Shown here: piece by piece, positions 45,713 through 53,474 of the stretch
Position numbering within the stretch: position 1 is the stretch's first letter
Layout: every line of letters starts with the position of its first letter
Source: an uncultured cyanobacterium
GTDB taxonomy: Bacteria; Cyanobacteriota; Cyanobacteriia; PCC-6307; Cyanobiaceae
Assembly: GCA_903856805.1 (NCBI GenBank)
Contig: CAIOCZ010000022.1
Coordinates: forward strand, 1-64,000
Direction of reading: 5' to 3'
DNA length: 64,000 bases
Made by a program: the position numbers and the translations under genes
Notes under the pieces: model-generated
The model's database searches: none
What the model was told of the DNA's origin: nothing
Seen by the model: only the letters and a program-made list of their open reading frames with translations

Positions 45713-48304
45713 ATGTCGATCTCGCGGGAGCCCTTCTGGAGTCAACCCCTCCCCCAGCTGCTGGCAGACCTGGACACCGGCGCCGCTGGGCTCACGGCGG
45801 CGGAGGCGGAGCGGCGTCTGCTGCGGCAGGTGGCCGCCCTTGGCGAGCGGCGCCAGCTGCCGCCGGCCCTGATGCTGTTGCTGCGCCAGTTCACCAGCCC
45901 GATCATCCTGATCCTGGCGGTCGCGGCCCTGTTGTCGTTCCTGTTGGAGTCGCCGACCGACGGCTTGATCATCCTGGCGATTGTGCTGATCAGCGGCCTG
46001 CTGGGGTTCTGGCAGGAACACGGCGCCAGCCGGGTGGTGGAGCAGTTGCTGCGCACCGTGGCCAGCACGGTGCGCGTCTGCCGCGACGGCCAGCCGTGCA
46101 CCATCCCCCACGACCAGGTGGTGCCCGGAGATCTGCTGGTGCTGGAGGCCGGCGCGGCGATTCCCGCCGACTGCCGGCTGCTGGAGGAACGGGATCTGAG
46201 CGTGGATGAGGCGGCCCTCACCGGCGAAAGCTTTCCCGTGAGCAAGCATCCGGTGGCGGTGCCCGCCGCCGCACCACTGGCGGAGCGCCGCAACGTCCTG
46301 TTCTTCGGCACCCATGTGGTGAGCGGCAGCGGTCGGGCGCTGGTGGTGGCCACCGGGCGGGACACCGCCTTCGGGGCGATCGCCGAGCGGCTGCGGCAGC
46401 GCAGCCCGGAAACGGAATTCGAGCGTGGGGTACGCCAGTTCGGCGCCCTGCTGCTGGAGGTGACCCTGCTGCTGGTGCTGGCGATCTTCGCCGGCAATGT
46501 GGTGCTGCAGCGGCCGGTGGCGGACTCGTTCCTGTTTGCCCTGGCCCTGGGGGTGGGGCTGACGCCCCAGCTGCTGCCGGCGATCATCAGCGTCAACCTG
46601 GCCCGGGGCGCCCGCCGCATGGCCGCCCAGAAGGTGATCGTGAAGCGGCTGGCGGCGATCGAGAACTTCGGCAGCATGACCATCCTTTGCTCCGATAAAA
46701 CCGGCACCCTCACCGAGGGGGAGCCCCAGCTGCGGCGCTGTTGTGGCCTCGATGGCCGGCCCAGTGCCCGGGTGTTGGAGCTGGCCCAGGTGAACGCCGG
46801 CTTTGCCAGTGGCTTCAGCAATCCGCTGGATGGGGCCATTGCCCGGGGGTTGGGCGGGTTGGGCGATCCCCAGGCGCACGAAGTGCCAGCCACCCTGCCC
46901 CCCCCGGCGTTGGAGCACTGGAGCAAGCTCGACGAATTGCCGTTCGATTTCCTGCGCAAGCGCCTGAGTGTGCTGGCCCGCCGCGATGGCGAACCGGTGC
47001 TGATCACCAAGGGGGCGTTCGCCAAGGTGCTGGAGGTGTGCGATTGGGCGGAAGCGCCGGACGGCAGCCTGCTGCCCCTCGCCGTGGCCCGGCCCGTCCT
47101 GGAGGCCCTCTTTGCCGAATGGAGTGATGCCGGCGAGCGGGTGCTGGCGGTGGCGATGCGGCGCTGGCCGCCGGAGGGGGAGCGGCTGCCGCGGGCGGTG
47201 GGCCGGGCCGATGAGGCGGGCCTCACCCTGGTGGGGTTGGTGGGCCTGAGTGATCCGATCAAGCCCGGGGTGGCCGCCACCGTGGCCGACCTGGCCCGGC
47301 TCGGCGTGCGCCTCAAGATCATCACCGGCGATAACGCCAGGGTGGCGGAACGGGTGGCTCGGGAGGCGGGTCTGGCCCGGCCCGAACCGCTCACCGGCGC
47401 CCGCCTCGACCATCTCAGCGATGACGCCTTGCCGGTGTTGGCCCGGGAGCGGGATGTGTTCGCCGAGATCGAACCGCGCCAGAAGGAGCGCCTGATCCGG
47501 GCCCTGCAGCGGGCCGGCCATGGGGTGGGCTACCTCGGCGATGGCATCAATGACGCGCCCGCCCTCCATGCCGCCGATGTGGGGCTATCGGTGCAGGGGG
47601 CGGTGGATGTGGCCCGGCAGGCGGCGGACATCGTGCTGCTGGATGCCGACCTGGGGGTGTTGCTGGCGGGCATCCGCGAGGGCCGTCGCACCTTTGCCAA
47701 CACTCTTAAATACGTGTTCATGGCCACCAGTGCCAATTTCGGCAACATGCTGAGTATGGCGGTGGCGTCGTTGCTGTTGCCCTTTCTGCCCCTTCTTCCC
47801 AAGCAGATTCTGCTCACCAATCTGCTCACCGACTTGCCGGAGATGACGATTGCCGGCGATCGCGTGGATGCCGATTGGATCGCCAGGCCCCATCGCTGGA
47901 GCATTCCCTTCATTCGCCGGTTCATGGTGACCTTCGGGCTGGTGAGTTCGTTCTATGACGGGCTCACCTTCGTGATTCTGCTGGGCGTGCTGAAGGCCAA
48001 TCCTGCCCAGTTCCGCACCGGTTGGTGCCTGGAATCGGTGGTGTCGGCGGCGGCGATCGTCTTGGTGATCCGCACCCGGGGCCCCCTGCTGCGCAGCCGC
48101 CCCTCCAGCGGCTTGATCGTGGCCACCGCCACCGTGCTCGTGGCCACCCTGCTGCTGCCTTGGACCCCCCTGGGCCACCTGTTCGGCCTGGTGCCGCTGC
48201 CGCCCTTGTTTCTGGTGTTACTGGCCCTGGTGCTGCTGGCCTACGTGATGAGCGCCGAACTGGCCAAGCGTTGGTTCTATCGCCACTGGGGGGCCCAGGA
48301 TTGA
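45713..48304 (+). CDS. mgtA: Magnesium-transporting P-type ATPase
   Basis: P-type ATPase of the MgtA/MgtB group, importing Mg2+ at the membrane. Motifs: LTGESFPVSKHP, phosphorylation site CSDKTGTLTEGE (about residue 326), KRLSVLARRDGEPVLITKGAF (nucleotide domain), KIITGDNA, and GDGINDAPALHAADVGLSVQGAVDVARQAADIVLLD (about residue 608). About ten membrane segments. Start ATG 45713 gives 863 residues, normal; the longer track frame is a shadow over the preceding gene. Confidence 0.93.
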   Translation: MSISREPFWSQPLPQLLADLDTGAAGLTAAEAERRLLRQVAALGERRQLPPALMLLLRQFTSPIILILAVAALLSFLLESPTDGLIILAIVLISGLLGFWQEHGASRVVEQLLRTVASTVRVCRDGQPCTIPHDQVVPGDLLVLEAGAAIPADCRLLEERDLSVDEAALTGESFPVSKHPVAVPAAAPLAERRNVLFFGTHVVSGSGRALVVATGRDTAFGAIAERLRQRSPETEFERGVRQFGALLLEVTLLLVLAIFAGNVVLQRPVADSFLFALALGVGLTPQLLPAIISVNLARGARRMAAQKVIVKRLAAIENFGSMTILCSDKTGTLTEGEPQLRRCCGLDGRPSARVLELAQVNAGFASGFSNPLDGAIARGLGGLGDPQAHEVPATLPPPALEHWSKLDELPFDFLRKRLSVLARRDGEPVLITKGAFAKVLEVCDWAEAPDGSLLPLAVARPVLEALFAEWSDAGERVLAVAMRRWPPEGERLPRAVGRADEAGLTLVGLVGLSDPIKPGVAATVADLARLGVRLKIITGDNARVAERVAREAGLARPEPLTGARLDHLSDDALPVLARERDVFAEIEPRQKERLIRALQRAGHGVGYLGDGINDAPALHAADVGLSVQGAVDVARQAADIVLLDADLGVLLAGIREGRRTFANTLKYVFMATSANFGNMLSMAVASLLLPFLPLLPKQILLTNLLTDLPEMTIAGDRVDADWIARPHRWSIPFIRRFMVTFGLVSSFYDGLTFVILLGVLKANPAQFRTGWCLESVVSAAAIVLVIRTRGPLLRSRPSSGLIVATATVLVATLLLPWTPLGHLFGLVPLPPLFLVLLALVLLAYVMSAELAKRWFYRHWGAQD

Positions 48305-48318
48305 GGTCCCTCCAGCTG

Positions 48319-48816
48319 TCAGCGCCGCTCGCTCCGTCCCAGCTGCCAGGTCTGCAGGCCGCAGGCCGCGGCGCGGCTGAGGTCGCCATCGGGGCGGAGG
48401 TCGAACACCCATCCGGGCGACTGCATGCTGCAGGCCAGGGCGCGCCAGGCGAGGGGGCGGCTCTGGCGAAAGCCCGGCAGCAGCACCACCGCCGCAGCAT
48501 TGCGGAAGGCGCAGGTCACATCACTTTCCAGCTCACAGCTGCCGGGGATGCCGCCGCTTTGATTGCTCATGGCCAGCAGGCTGGTGAGCACCACCAGGTT
48601 CTGGGGACGGTCGAGGATCACCAACCGGGCCCCCTGGCCCAGTAGGTCTCGGCAGAGGTCCAGCCCGGCGGCGGATTGCAGGGGGTCCCGATGGCGCAGG
48701 GGGGTGAGTCCGAGGATCACAATGCGGCGGCCCTGCAGGGAACTGTCGCGTAATCCCATCAGTTGGGAACTGATGAACTGGGCCGCATCGCTTTCGAAAC
48801 AGATCATGGGCGCCAT
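48319..48816 (-). CDS. Orphan domain resembling the UDP-glucose dehydrogenase C-terminus
   Basis: 165 residues without a match to a complete enzyme that I recognise. The middle, RRIVILGLTPLRHRDPLQSAAGLDLCRDLLGQGARLVILDRPQN, followed by CAFRNAAAVVLLPGFRQSRPLAWRAL and WVFDLRP, resembles the nucleotide-sugar-binding C-terminal domain of UDP-glucose/GDP-mannose dehydrogenases. The NAD-binding and catalytic domains are absent. It may be a stand-alone binding protein or a decayed dehydrogenase. The preceding spacer (48817-48898) is strongly AT-rich and likely holds its promoter. Confidence 0.6.
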   Translation of the reverse strand: MAPMICFESDAAQFISSQLMGLRDSSLQGRRIVILGLTPLRHRDPLQSAAGLDLCRDLLGQGARLVILDRPQNLVVLTSLLAMSNQSGGIPGSCELESDVTCAFRNAAAVVLLPGFRQSRPLAWRALACSMQSPGWVFDLRPDGDLSRAAACGLQTWQLGRSERR

Positions 48817-48845
48817 GGGACGGAGGGGGACGGGGGCAGCGGTTT

Positions 48846-48898
48846 GAAGCTATATGTATTTAGTGAAATATTTATGGGTTAACATCAGTACTGCATCG
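48846..48898 (-). promoter_or_regulatory. AT-rich promoter-like stretch
   Basis: This stretch is much richer in A+T than its surroundings. On the minus strand it reads TTAACC-N17-ATACAT, a plausible -35/-10 pair for the downstream orphan-domain gene. It sits between that gene and the sigma factor stop. Confidence 0.35.
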
Positions 48899-49738
48899 TC
48901 AATGCCGCCGATCTGTTGCATCCACGCGCTGCCGCAACTTGGCGAGGGCGCGCTGTTCATGCCGTTGAACTTTGTATTGGCTCAGCCCTGTTTCGCGGGA
49001 CACGTCTGCGAGGGAGCTTTTCTGTTCCTGGAAATAGCGTAAATCGAGGATTTGCCGCTCCAGTCTCGAGAGCTGCTCCAGTTGGGCGTGTAACCACCGG
49101 TAGTCCTCCGGCAGCAGCGGTTCGCGGCCGTCGCTGATCCAATCGAGCAGGGTGCCGCGCCCCTCATCGTGCCCGCAGTCCCGATCCAGGGGCACCAGTT
49201 GCCGCACCCGCAGGGCCGCCAGGGCCCGCTCCAACCGCCGCGGCGGCACCTCCAGGGCCACGGCCAGCTCGGCCGTGGACATCGCTGTTCTCGCCTGTTG
49301 CCGCATCTGGTTGGCGCGGGCCGCCAATTCCAGTAGGGGATTGGGCACCCGGATCAGGTGGCCGTGCTCCTGGAGATGGTTCTGCACCGCCTGTTGAATC
49401 CACCAGTAGCCGTAGGTGGAAAAGCGATAGCCGCGGCTGGGGTCGAAGCGTTGCACCGCCTGGATCAGGCCGATGTTTCCTGCCTGAATCAGATCCATGG
49501 CGTCCTGCTGAAGATGGGCGATCCGGCGTTGATGGCGCAAACTGATGGAAATAACCAGGCGCAGATTGGCGCGAATCATCCGCTGCATGGCCCGCCGGCC
49601 CCGCCGTTCCAGGATCGCATCGTTGTTCAGGGCTGATTTCCAGCGTTGGACCAGGGTGCCGAGATGGATTTCCTCCGCTGGAGTTAGCAGCGGAATGGCG
49701 CGAACTGATCTGATGTAGTCGCTGTAGGCATCGTTCAT
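48899..49738 (-). CDS. Sigma-70 family sigma factor, group 2-like (left flank)
   Basis: RNA polymerase sigma factor of the alternative cyanobacterial type. Region 2 is DLIQAGNIGLIQAVQRFDPSRGYRFSTYGYWWIQQAVQNHL, preceded by DAYSDYIRSVRAIPLLTPAEEIHLG (region 1.2). Region 4 is LSRLERQILDLRYFQEQKSSLADVSRETGLSQYKVQRHEQRALAKLRQRV. There is no region 1.1. It is 279 residues. It lies downstream of the leader-peptide gene at 49913 on the same strand, after a strong terminator. Confidence 0.93.
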   Translation of the reverse strand: MNDAYSDYIRSVRAIPLLTPAEEIHLGTLVQRWKSALNNDAILERRGRRAMQRMIRANLRLVISISLRHQRRIAHLQQDAMDLIQAGNIGLIQAVQRFDPSRGYRFSTYGYWWIQQAVQNHLQEHGHLIRVPNPLLELAARANQMRQQARTAMSTAELAVALEVPPRRLERALAALRVRQLVPLDRDCGHDEGRGTLLDWISDGREPLLPEDYRWLHAQLEQLSRLERQILDLRYFQEQKSSLADVSRETGLSQYKVQRHEQRALAKLRQRVDATDRRH

Positions 49739-49855
49739 GCGCCGCAGTTTCTTAGCCGCAGTGATCCTGAACCTTCAGTCCCTGTTTTCGCTTTTTCATG
49801 GCGGATCTGCTGCACTTTTGATGTAGAAAATCTCTTGTGTCAGGGTATGGCCAGC

Positions 49856-49880
49856 AAAAAAGCCCGCCAACTGGCGGGCT
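49856..49880 (-). terminator. Strong rho-independent terminator
   Basis: On the minus strand the perfect eight-base stem AGCCCGCC/GGCGGGCT with a four-base loop is followed by a run of six T. It lies about 33 bases after the stop of the leader-peptide gene at 49913, so it ends that transcript before the sigma factor gene. Confidence 0.9.
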
Positions 49881-49912
49881 GCTGCATCGTTTCCCCAGGG
49901 GGATCCGCTTCC

Positions 49913-50140
49913 TTAGCAGGTGTAAGCCTTGGCCAGCTTGGTGTAGTCGAGGGCAATCTCCTTGATGTCCTCAGCTTTGGCCATCAGATCATCGCCGAGG
50001 GCACAGACTTGCTTGAGGTTAACCAGGCAATTGGTCGAGGCAACGATGTGGTGAAGCCCTTTGGGGCCACGACCATGGCCACCGCTGAGGCTGGCCTGGT
50101 CGGCGTCACTGAGAAACTGCAGGGAGATGGTGGAGGTCAT
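49913..50140 (-). CDS. Double-glycine leader peptide (putative exported peptide precursor)
   Basis: 75 residues, MTSTISLQFLSDADQASLSGG then a core HGRGPKGLHHIVASTNCLVNLKQVCALGDDLMAKAEDIKEIALDYTKLAKAYTC. The leader LSDADQASLSGG matches the pattern of double-glycine leaders cleaved by C39 peptidases, and aligns residue for residue with the leaders of the two peptides at 52939 and 53282. The core has three cysteines and a helical C-terminal half. ATG at 50140 preferred; track TTG at 50146. It is divergent from hsp20 (149 bases) and ends in a strong terminator. Confidence 0.7.
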   Translation of the reverse strand: MTSTISLQFLSDADQASLSGGHGRGPKGLHHIVASTNCLVNLKQVCALGDDLMAKAEDIKEIALDYTKLAKAYTC

Positions 50141-50289
50141 TCGCAAAATTGGCGCGATGGACCTGGCCAGCCTGTGGGCCTCGGCTTGCCCCGTGCGTTC
50201 CCCTCAGCGGCACTGCCACGGTCATGCGTCACCCACCGTTACTCCCGTATCGACTCCATAGGCTGAAATCGTTCCTGGACTTGTTGGTT

Positions 50290-50730
50290 ATGTCTCTGAT
50301 TCGTTGGGAGCCCCTGCGCGACATTGAAGACATGCTCGGGCGTTATGGCCGTTCGATGGGCCTCCCCTTGGCCCGTGGCATGGAGCCGTTTAATAACGGC
50401 GAATGGTGTCCACGGGTGGATATTAGTGAAAAGGATTCCTCTTACACCATCCGCGCTGAATTGCCTGGCGTGAAGCGCGAGGACGTCAAGGTGACGCTTC
50501 AGAACGGGGTGCTCACCCTGGAGGGACAGCGCCGCCATGAGGAGGAGGAGCATGGCCGCCGCTTCCATCGCATCGAGCGCTCCTATGGCAGCTTCGTGCG
50601 CAGCTTCACCTTGCCGGAAGCGGTCGATGCCGACCACCTCTCCGCCCATTTCCACGAGGGCATGTTGGACATCGAACTGCCGCGCATCGCCCAGCCGGAA
50701 ACCCCGGTGGTGGAGGTGCCGGTCAGTTGA
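50290..50730 (+). CDS. Hsp20/alpha-crystallin small heat-shock protein
   Basis: ATP-independent chaperone. The alpha-crystallin domain is WCPRVDISEKDSSYTIRAELPGVKREDVKVTLQNGVLTLEGQRRHEEEEHGRRFHRIERSYGSFVRSFTLPEAVDADHLSAHFHEGMLDIELPR, including the conserved A-x-x-x-N-G-V-L region. ATG 50290 gives 146 residues, normal. It is divergent from the leader-peptide gene and converges on the AraC gene, with its stop overlapping that gene by eight bases. Confidence 0.95.
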   Translation: MSLIRWEPLRDIEDMLGRYGRSMGLPLARGMEPFNNGEWCPRVDISEKDSSYTIRAELPGVKREDVKVTLQNGVLTLEGQRRHEEEEHGRRFHRIERSYGSFVRSFTLPEAVDADHLSAHFHEGMLDIELPRIAQPETPVVEVPVS

Positions 50731-51832
50731 GCGACGGCGGCTCTAGGTCCCGTGCGGGGGCGCCTTCTGGGGCGTCGCTGTTCCGGGGACGCTTGGACTC
50801 GCGCAACAGCTCGGAGGGACGCACCCCGAAGCGACGCTGGAAATCCTGGCTGAAGCTGGCGGCGCGCCGGTAGCCGCAGCTCTGGGCCACGCTGGTGACG
50901 CTGTCGTTGGGTTCGGGCCGCTGCAGTCGGGCTAGGGCGCAGCTCAGCCGCTCCTGGCGCACCCAGCGCATGGGGCTGCAGCCAAACCGTTCCTGAAAGG
51001 CGTAATGCAGACCGCGGCGCGAATAGGAGCTGAGTCGCTCCAGGTCAGTCATGCTAATCGGCTCATTGAGATGGGTGCGCACCCAGTTGAGGGTGGCCTC
51101 AAAGGATTCGCGGCCGCGGCGCAGGCGATGCTGCAGCCGCTCCAGGCTGTCGGGGGCCACGGCCTCCGGCACCAGCAGCGCCCCCAGCAGGCGATAGATC
51201 TGATCGTCGATCTGGAGGGCAGTCAGCAGGGCCGGATCGGCGTGGAGCAGTTGATCGGTGAGGGCAAGTAGGCCGTGCAGGGCCCCCAGCAGGCCGGCGC
51301 TGGGGGGATCGCCGGCCAACCATTGGCTGGGCCGTTGCACGGCCGTCCGCAGCTGGGGGGGGCACTGGCGCCAGCCGGCCATGGCCTGGGTGGTGGTGAT
51401 CAGGCGCTCGGGATCCAACCGCAGCACCAGGCCCGCGGCATGGTTGGTGTGCAGCCGATGGGCGGCATTGGGGAGATAGGTGCAGGATCCGGGCCGGCTG
51501 AACCAGCTGGCGCCGTCGTGATCGATCCGCTGCAGGCCATCAAAACCGAGGTAGAGACAGCTGATCGGTTGCTCATCGAAGCGGGCGGTCGTGGGGGAGG
51601 AGGCCAGGGCGAACAGCCCCAGGGAGCTGGTGTGGATCAGCCGATGCCGACACCACCAGGCCTCGGCCGGACCAATCGGCGCAAACTCCGTCAGGGGCAG
51701 GAGCCGGCTGAGGTCGCGGCGGGTGGCCGGGGGGGCGGCCGTGGCGCTGAGGTGGCTGGCAAGGGGATGGTGGAGGCGGTGGCCGTCGGGCCCTTCCACC
51801 ACCGGTGCTTCCGGGGTGGCCCGATCGTTCAT
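50723..51832 (-). CDS. AraC family transcriptional regulator
   Basis: 369 residues. The C-terminal AraC DNA-binding domain with two helix-turn-helices is clear: LNWVRTHLNEPISMTDLERLSSYSRRGLHYAFQERFGCSPMRWVRQERLSCALARL and SVTSVAQSCGYRRAASFSQDFQRRFGVRPSELLRE. The N-terminal 250 residues are a probable sensor domain with no recognised motif. Its start overlaps the ribbon-helix-helix gene by ATGA, so the two are translated together. Confidence 0.92.
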   Translation of the reverse strand: MNDRATPEAPVVEGPDGHRLHHPLASHLSATAAPPATRRDLSRLLPLTEFAPIGPAEAWWCRHRLIHTSSLGLFALASSPTTARFDEQPISCLYLGFDGLQRIDHDGASWFSRPGSCTYLPNAAHRLHTNHAAGLVLRLDPERLITTTQAMAGWRQCPPQLRTAVQRPSQWLAGDPPSAGLLGALHGLLALTDQLLHADPALLTALQIDDQIYRLLGALLVPEAVAPDSLERLQHRLRRGRESFEATLNWVRTHLNEPISMTDLERLSSYSRRGLHYAFQERFGCSPMRWVRQERLSCALARLQRPEPNDSVTSVAQSCGYRRAASFSQDFQRRFGVRPSELLRESKRPRNSDAPEGAPARDLEPPSLN

Positions 51833-52032
51833 GCCCCCTCGCTACTACGGTTGATCTCATCGACGGCGCCTTCTAGCAGAAAGGCACTGAGGTTGGAGAG
51901 GGAGCGCCCTTCGTGGTCACTGCGGCGCAGCAGTTCCTGGTAGAGGCCGTGGGAAATCGTCACGCTGATCCGAACCGGATGGCGCGCCATCACCCGCTGG
52001 GGCTGCTCATTTTGCAAATTCTGTAGGGCCAT
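51829..52032 (-). CDS. Ribbon-helix-helix (CopG-like) regulator, copy 1
   Basis: 67 residues: MALQNLQNEQPQRVMARHPVRISVTISHGLYQELLRRSDHEGRSLSNLSAFLLEGAVDEINRSSEGA. The beta strand RISVTI then two helices with RSLSNLxAFLLExA are CopG-like. It shares GRSLSNL(S/C)AFLLE(G/E)A with the divergent copy at 52508. I use ATG 52032; the track's 169-residue version extends into the spacer. It overlaps the AraC gene by four bases. Confidence 0.78.
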   Translation of the reverse strand: MALQNLQNEQPQRVMARHPVRISVTISHGLYQELLRRSDHEGRSLSNLSAFLLEGAVDEINRSSEGA

Positions 52033-52507
52033 GCGTTTTTGAGTGGGGTAGGAAATTTGGCTTCGCAATGGCAGATACGCCAGCGGTACGAAGCAAGTAT
52101 GCCGCTCAGTGCTGGTGGAAAACTGAGCTTCTGTTTGCATTGTGCGCTTTGCGATCGATCCTGCGTAAAAGACTTCCAACGCGAATTGAATTTGTCCGTT
52201 GTGCGACTGGGTATTTGCACCCCTTGTTAGGAGTTGCGCTGAATGAATTTGCGCCAATGTGGACAAGTCTGCTGCAGGTAGGGTCGTCTGCGCGCCATAA
52301 TCGTGATGCGTCAAGAAGCTTCCGGTTTTTATTTTCATCGCCTTTTAATTATTTGTGGGAATCTGAAGGCGGCAGATGCGCATCATCCAGTGGCGTTGTT
52401 GAAGGTCTTCATATACTTTGAACATCCAATGGGGACGAAGGGAAGCATTCCTGCTGCCCGTCTGTTGTTCCTGCTGTGATGCTCCTTTCCCCGACTGCAA
52501 TGAGACA
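52033..52507. promoter_or_regulatory. 475-base spacer between two divergent RHH genes
   Basis: This spacer is less GC-rich than its neighbours and has no convincing gene; the track's 117-residue ORF at 52068 (+) has no recognisable features. It should contain promoters for both RHH genes. I see no obvious perfect operator repeat. Confidence 0.4.
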
Positions 52508-52810
52508 ATGAATGATCGGATCAGGGTGTTGCAACGCCAGCCGCGACGCATCTCCATCACGTTGAGCTATCAGGTCCACCAGGCTCTGCTCACCCGTTCC
52601 GAGGAGGAGGGGAGGTCGTTGTCTAATCTGTGTGCCTTTCTCCTGGAAGAGGCCCTGCGGGATGCCACCCGGATGGGACTGGACATTCCCGCGCGGGCCC
52701 CGGCCCAGCCCATGGCCATGAAGCACGAGGCCTTCCGGGCCGACCCGCTGCGCTCCGATGGACTGCGGGGCGAGATGAGCCGTGTCGATGGTCATCGGGA
52801 TCGGCGCTGA
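52508..52810 (+). CDS. Ribbon-helix-helix (CopG-like) regulator, copy 2
   Basis: 100 residues: MNDRIRVLQRQPRRISITLSYQVHQALLTRSEEEGRSLSNLCAFLLEEALRDATRMGLDIPARAPAQ. The RHH core is RRISITLS plus EEGRSLSNLCAFLLEEAL. A charged tail (LRSDGLRGEMSRVDGHRDRR) follows. ATG 52508; the track's longer start at 52418 is less likely. It is divergent from copy 1 and lies 128 bases upstream of the first leader peptide, so it is the obvious candidate regulator of the export genes. Confidence 0.8.
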   Translation: MNDRIRVLQRQPRRISITLSYQVHQALLTRSEEEGRSLSNLCAFLLEEALRDATRMGLDIPARAPAQPMAMKHEAFRADPLRSDGLRGEMSRVDGHRDRR

Positions 52811-52938
52811 TTGGGGTAGGGATGGGGTCGCGGCAGGCTCGCTGTAACAGCGCCGCAGCCCAATACGCCCCCGAGTCGAATCCCTACAACTTGTGAGGGC
52901 AAACGCCCAATCCAATTCCATCCAATGGAGATCCTCAA

Positions 52939-53127
52939 ATGACCATGATTGCACTCCTTGCTGATTCCCGCGCCGAAATGATCAACGGCGGTCGTCGTCG
53001 TCGTTCTACCAGCATCGAATTCACCTCGGTTGATGTCGGCCAGGCCAACATCGGCGCCGCTCTTGCTTTCAGGGGCCGGGCCGAGCTGAACCAGGAAAAC
53101 AATGCCGCGGTCATCATCCTCGGATGA
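52939..53127 (+). CDS. Double-glycine leader peptide (putative exported peptide precursor)
   Basis: 62 residues. Leader MTMIALLADSRAEMINGG; core RRRRSTSIEFTSVDVGQANIGAALAFRGRAELNQENNAAVIILG. The leader pattern L-A-D-S-x5-GG-type matches the other two peptides. The core has a four-arginine start, no cysteine, and a repeated small-residue pattern suggesting beta-rich or membrane-active structure. GGAG eight bases before ATG 52939 is a good ribosome site. Two hairpins separate it from the second peptide. Function inferred; no match to a known bacteriocin recognised. Confidence 0.78.
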   Translation: MTMIALLADSRAEMINGGRRRRSTSIEFTSVDVGQANIGAALAFRGRAELNQENNAAVIILG

Positions 53128-53132
53128 TTGAC

Positions 53133-53179
53133 TGTGCCGGCGTAACAGTTGAATCTGATTCCCCTGTTCCGCCGGCACA
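53133..53179 (+). other. Intercistronic hairpin with perfect 10-bp stem
   Basis: TGTGCCGGCG pairs perfectly with CGCCGGCACA; a 2x2 internal loop and a further ACAG/CTGT stem extend it. The hairpin lies just past the first peptide stop. No T-run follows. It may stabilise, attenuate or process the message between the two peptides. Confidence 0.6.
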
Positions 53180-53204
53180 CTGATTTAACCGCTCCGGCTA
53201 TGTT

Positions 53205-53234
53205 GGCCATGGAGGAGTGCATTGCTCCATGGCC
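53205..53234 (+). terminator. Second intercistronic hairpin (possible weak terminator)
   Basis: GGCCATGGAG pairs perfectly with CTCCATGGCC around a ten-base loop, followed by TTTAT. A weak terminator or attenuator is possible. It is 25 bases after the first hairpin and 48 before the second peptide start. Confidence 0.55.
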
Positions 53235-53281
53235 TTTATCACTTCAGCAATGAAGTTTAGTCCCCCTTTTTTTGGCGCCCC

Positions 53282-53464
53282 ATGCAGACCCTCACTGATT
53301 CTCAATCCGCAGTCGTTCAAGGTGGTGGGAAACTCGCCACAATTAATTTGAACGTCAGTCCCACAACCGTTGTGATTCCCCAGGTCAATGCCGGGGCTGC
53401 TGTTGCTATTTTTGGAGCTCGAGCCACCCTGCTCCAGGGCAATTTCGCTGGCGTGAAGGCCTGA
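53282..53464 (+). CDS. Double-glycine leader peptide (putative exported peptide precursor)
   Basis: 60 residues. Leader MQTLTDSQSAVVQGG; core GKLATINLNVSPTTVVIPQVNAGAAVAIFGARATLLQGNFAGVKA. The leader aligns with those at 52939 and 49913. The core shares QxNxGAAxAxxG(x)RAxLxQxNxAxV with the first peptide, so the two are paralogues. No cysteine. A weak ribosome site precedes ATG 53282. The exporter begins 10 bases after its stop. Confidence 0.78.
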   Translation: MQTLTDSQSAVVQGGGKLATINLNVSPTTVVIPQVNAGAAVAIFGARATLLQGNFAGVKA

Positions 53465-53474
53465 GCCAGAATCC

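Noticed and set aside
45656-47569. 637-residue minus-strand ORF over the P-ATPase gene
   Set aside because: Shadow frame of a well-supported P-type ATPase; histidine- and glutamine-rich nonsense composition.
52068-52421. 117-residue plus-strand ORF in the RHH spacer
   Set aside because: No recognisable domain, start overlaps the divergent RHH promoter region, and composition is unlike neighbouring genes.
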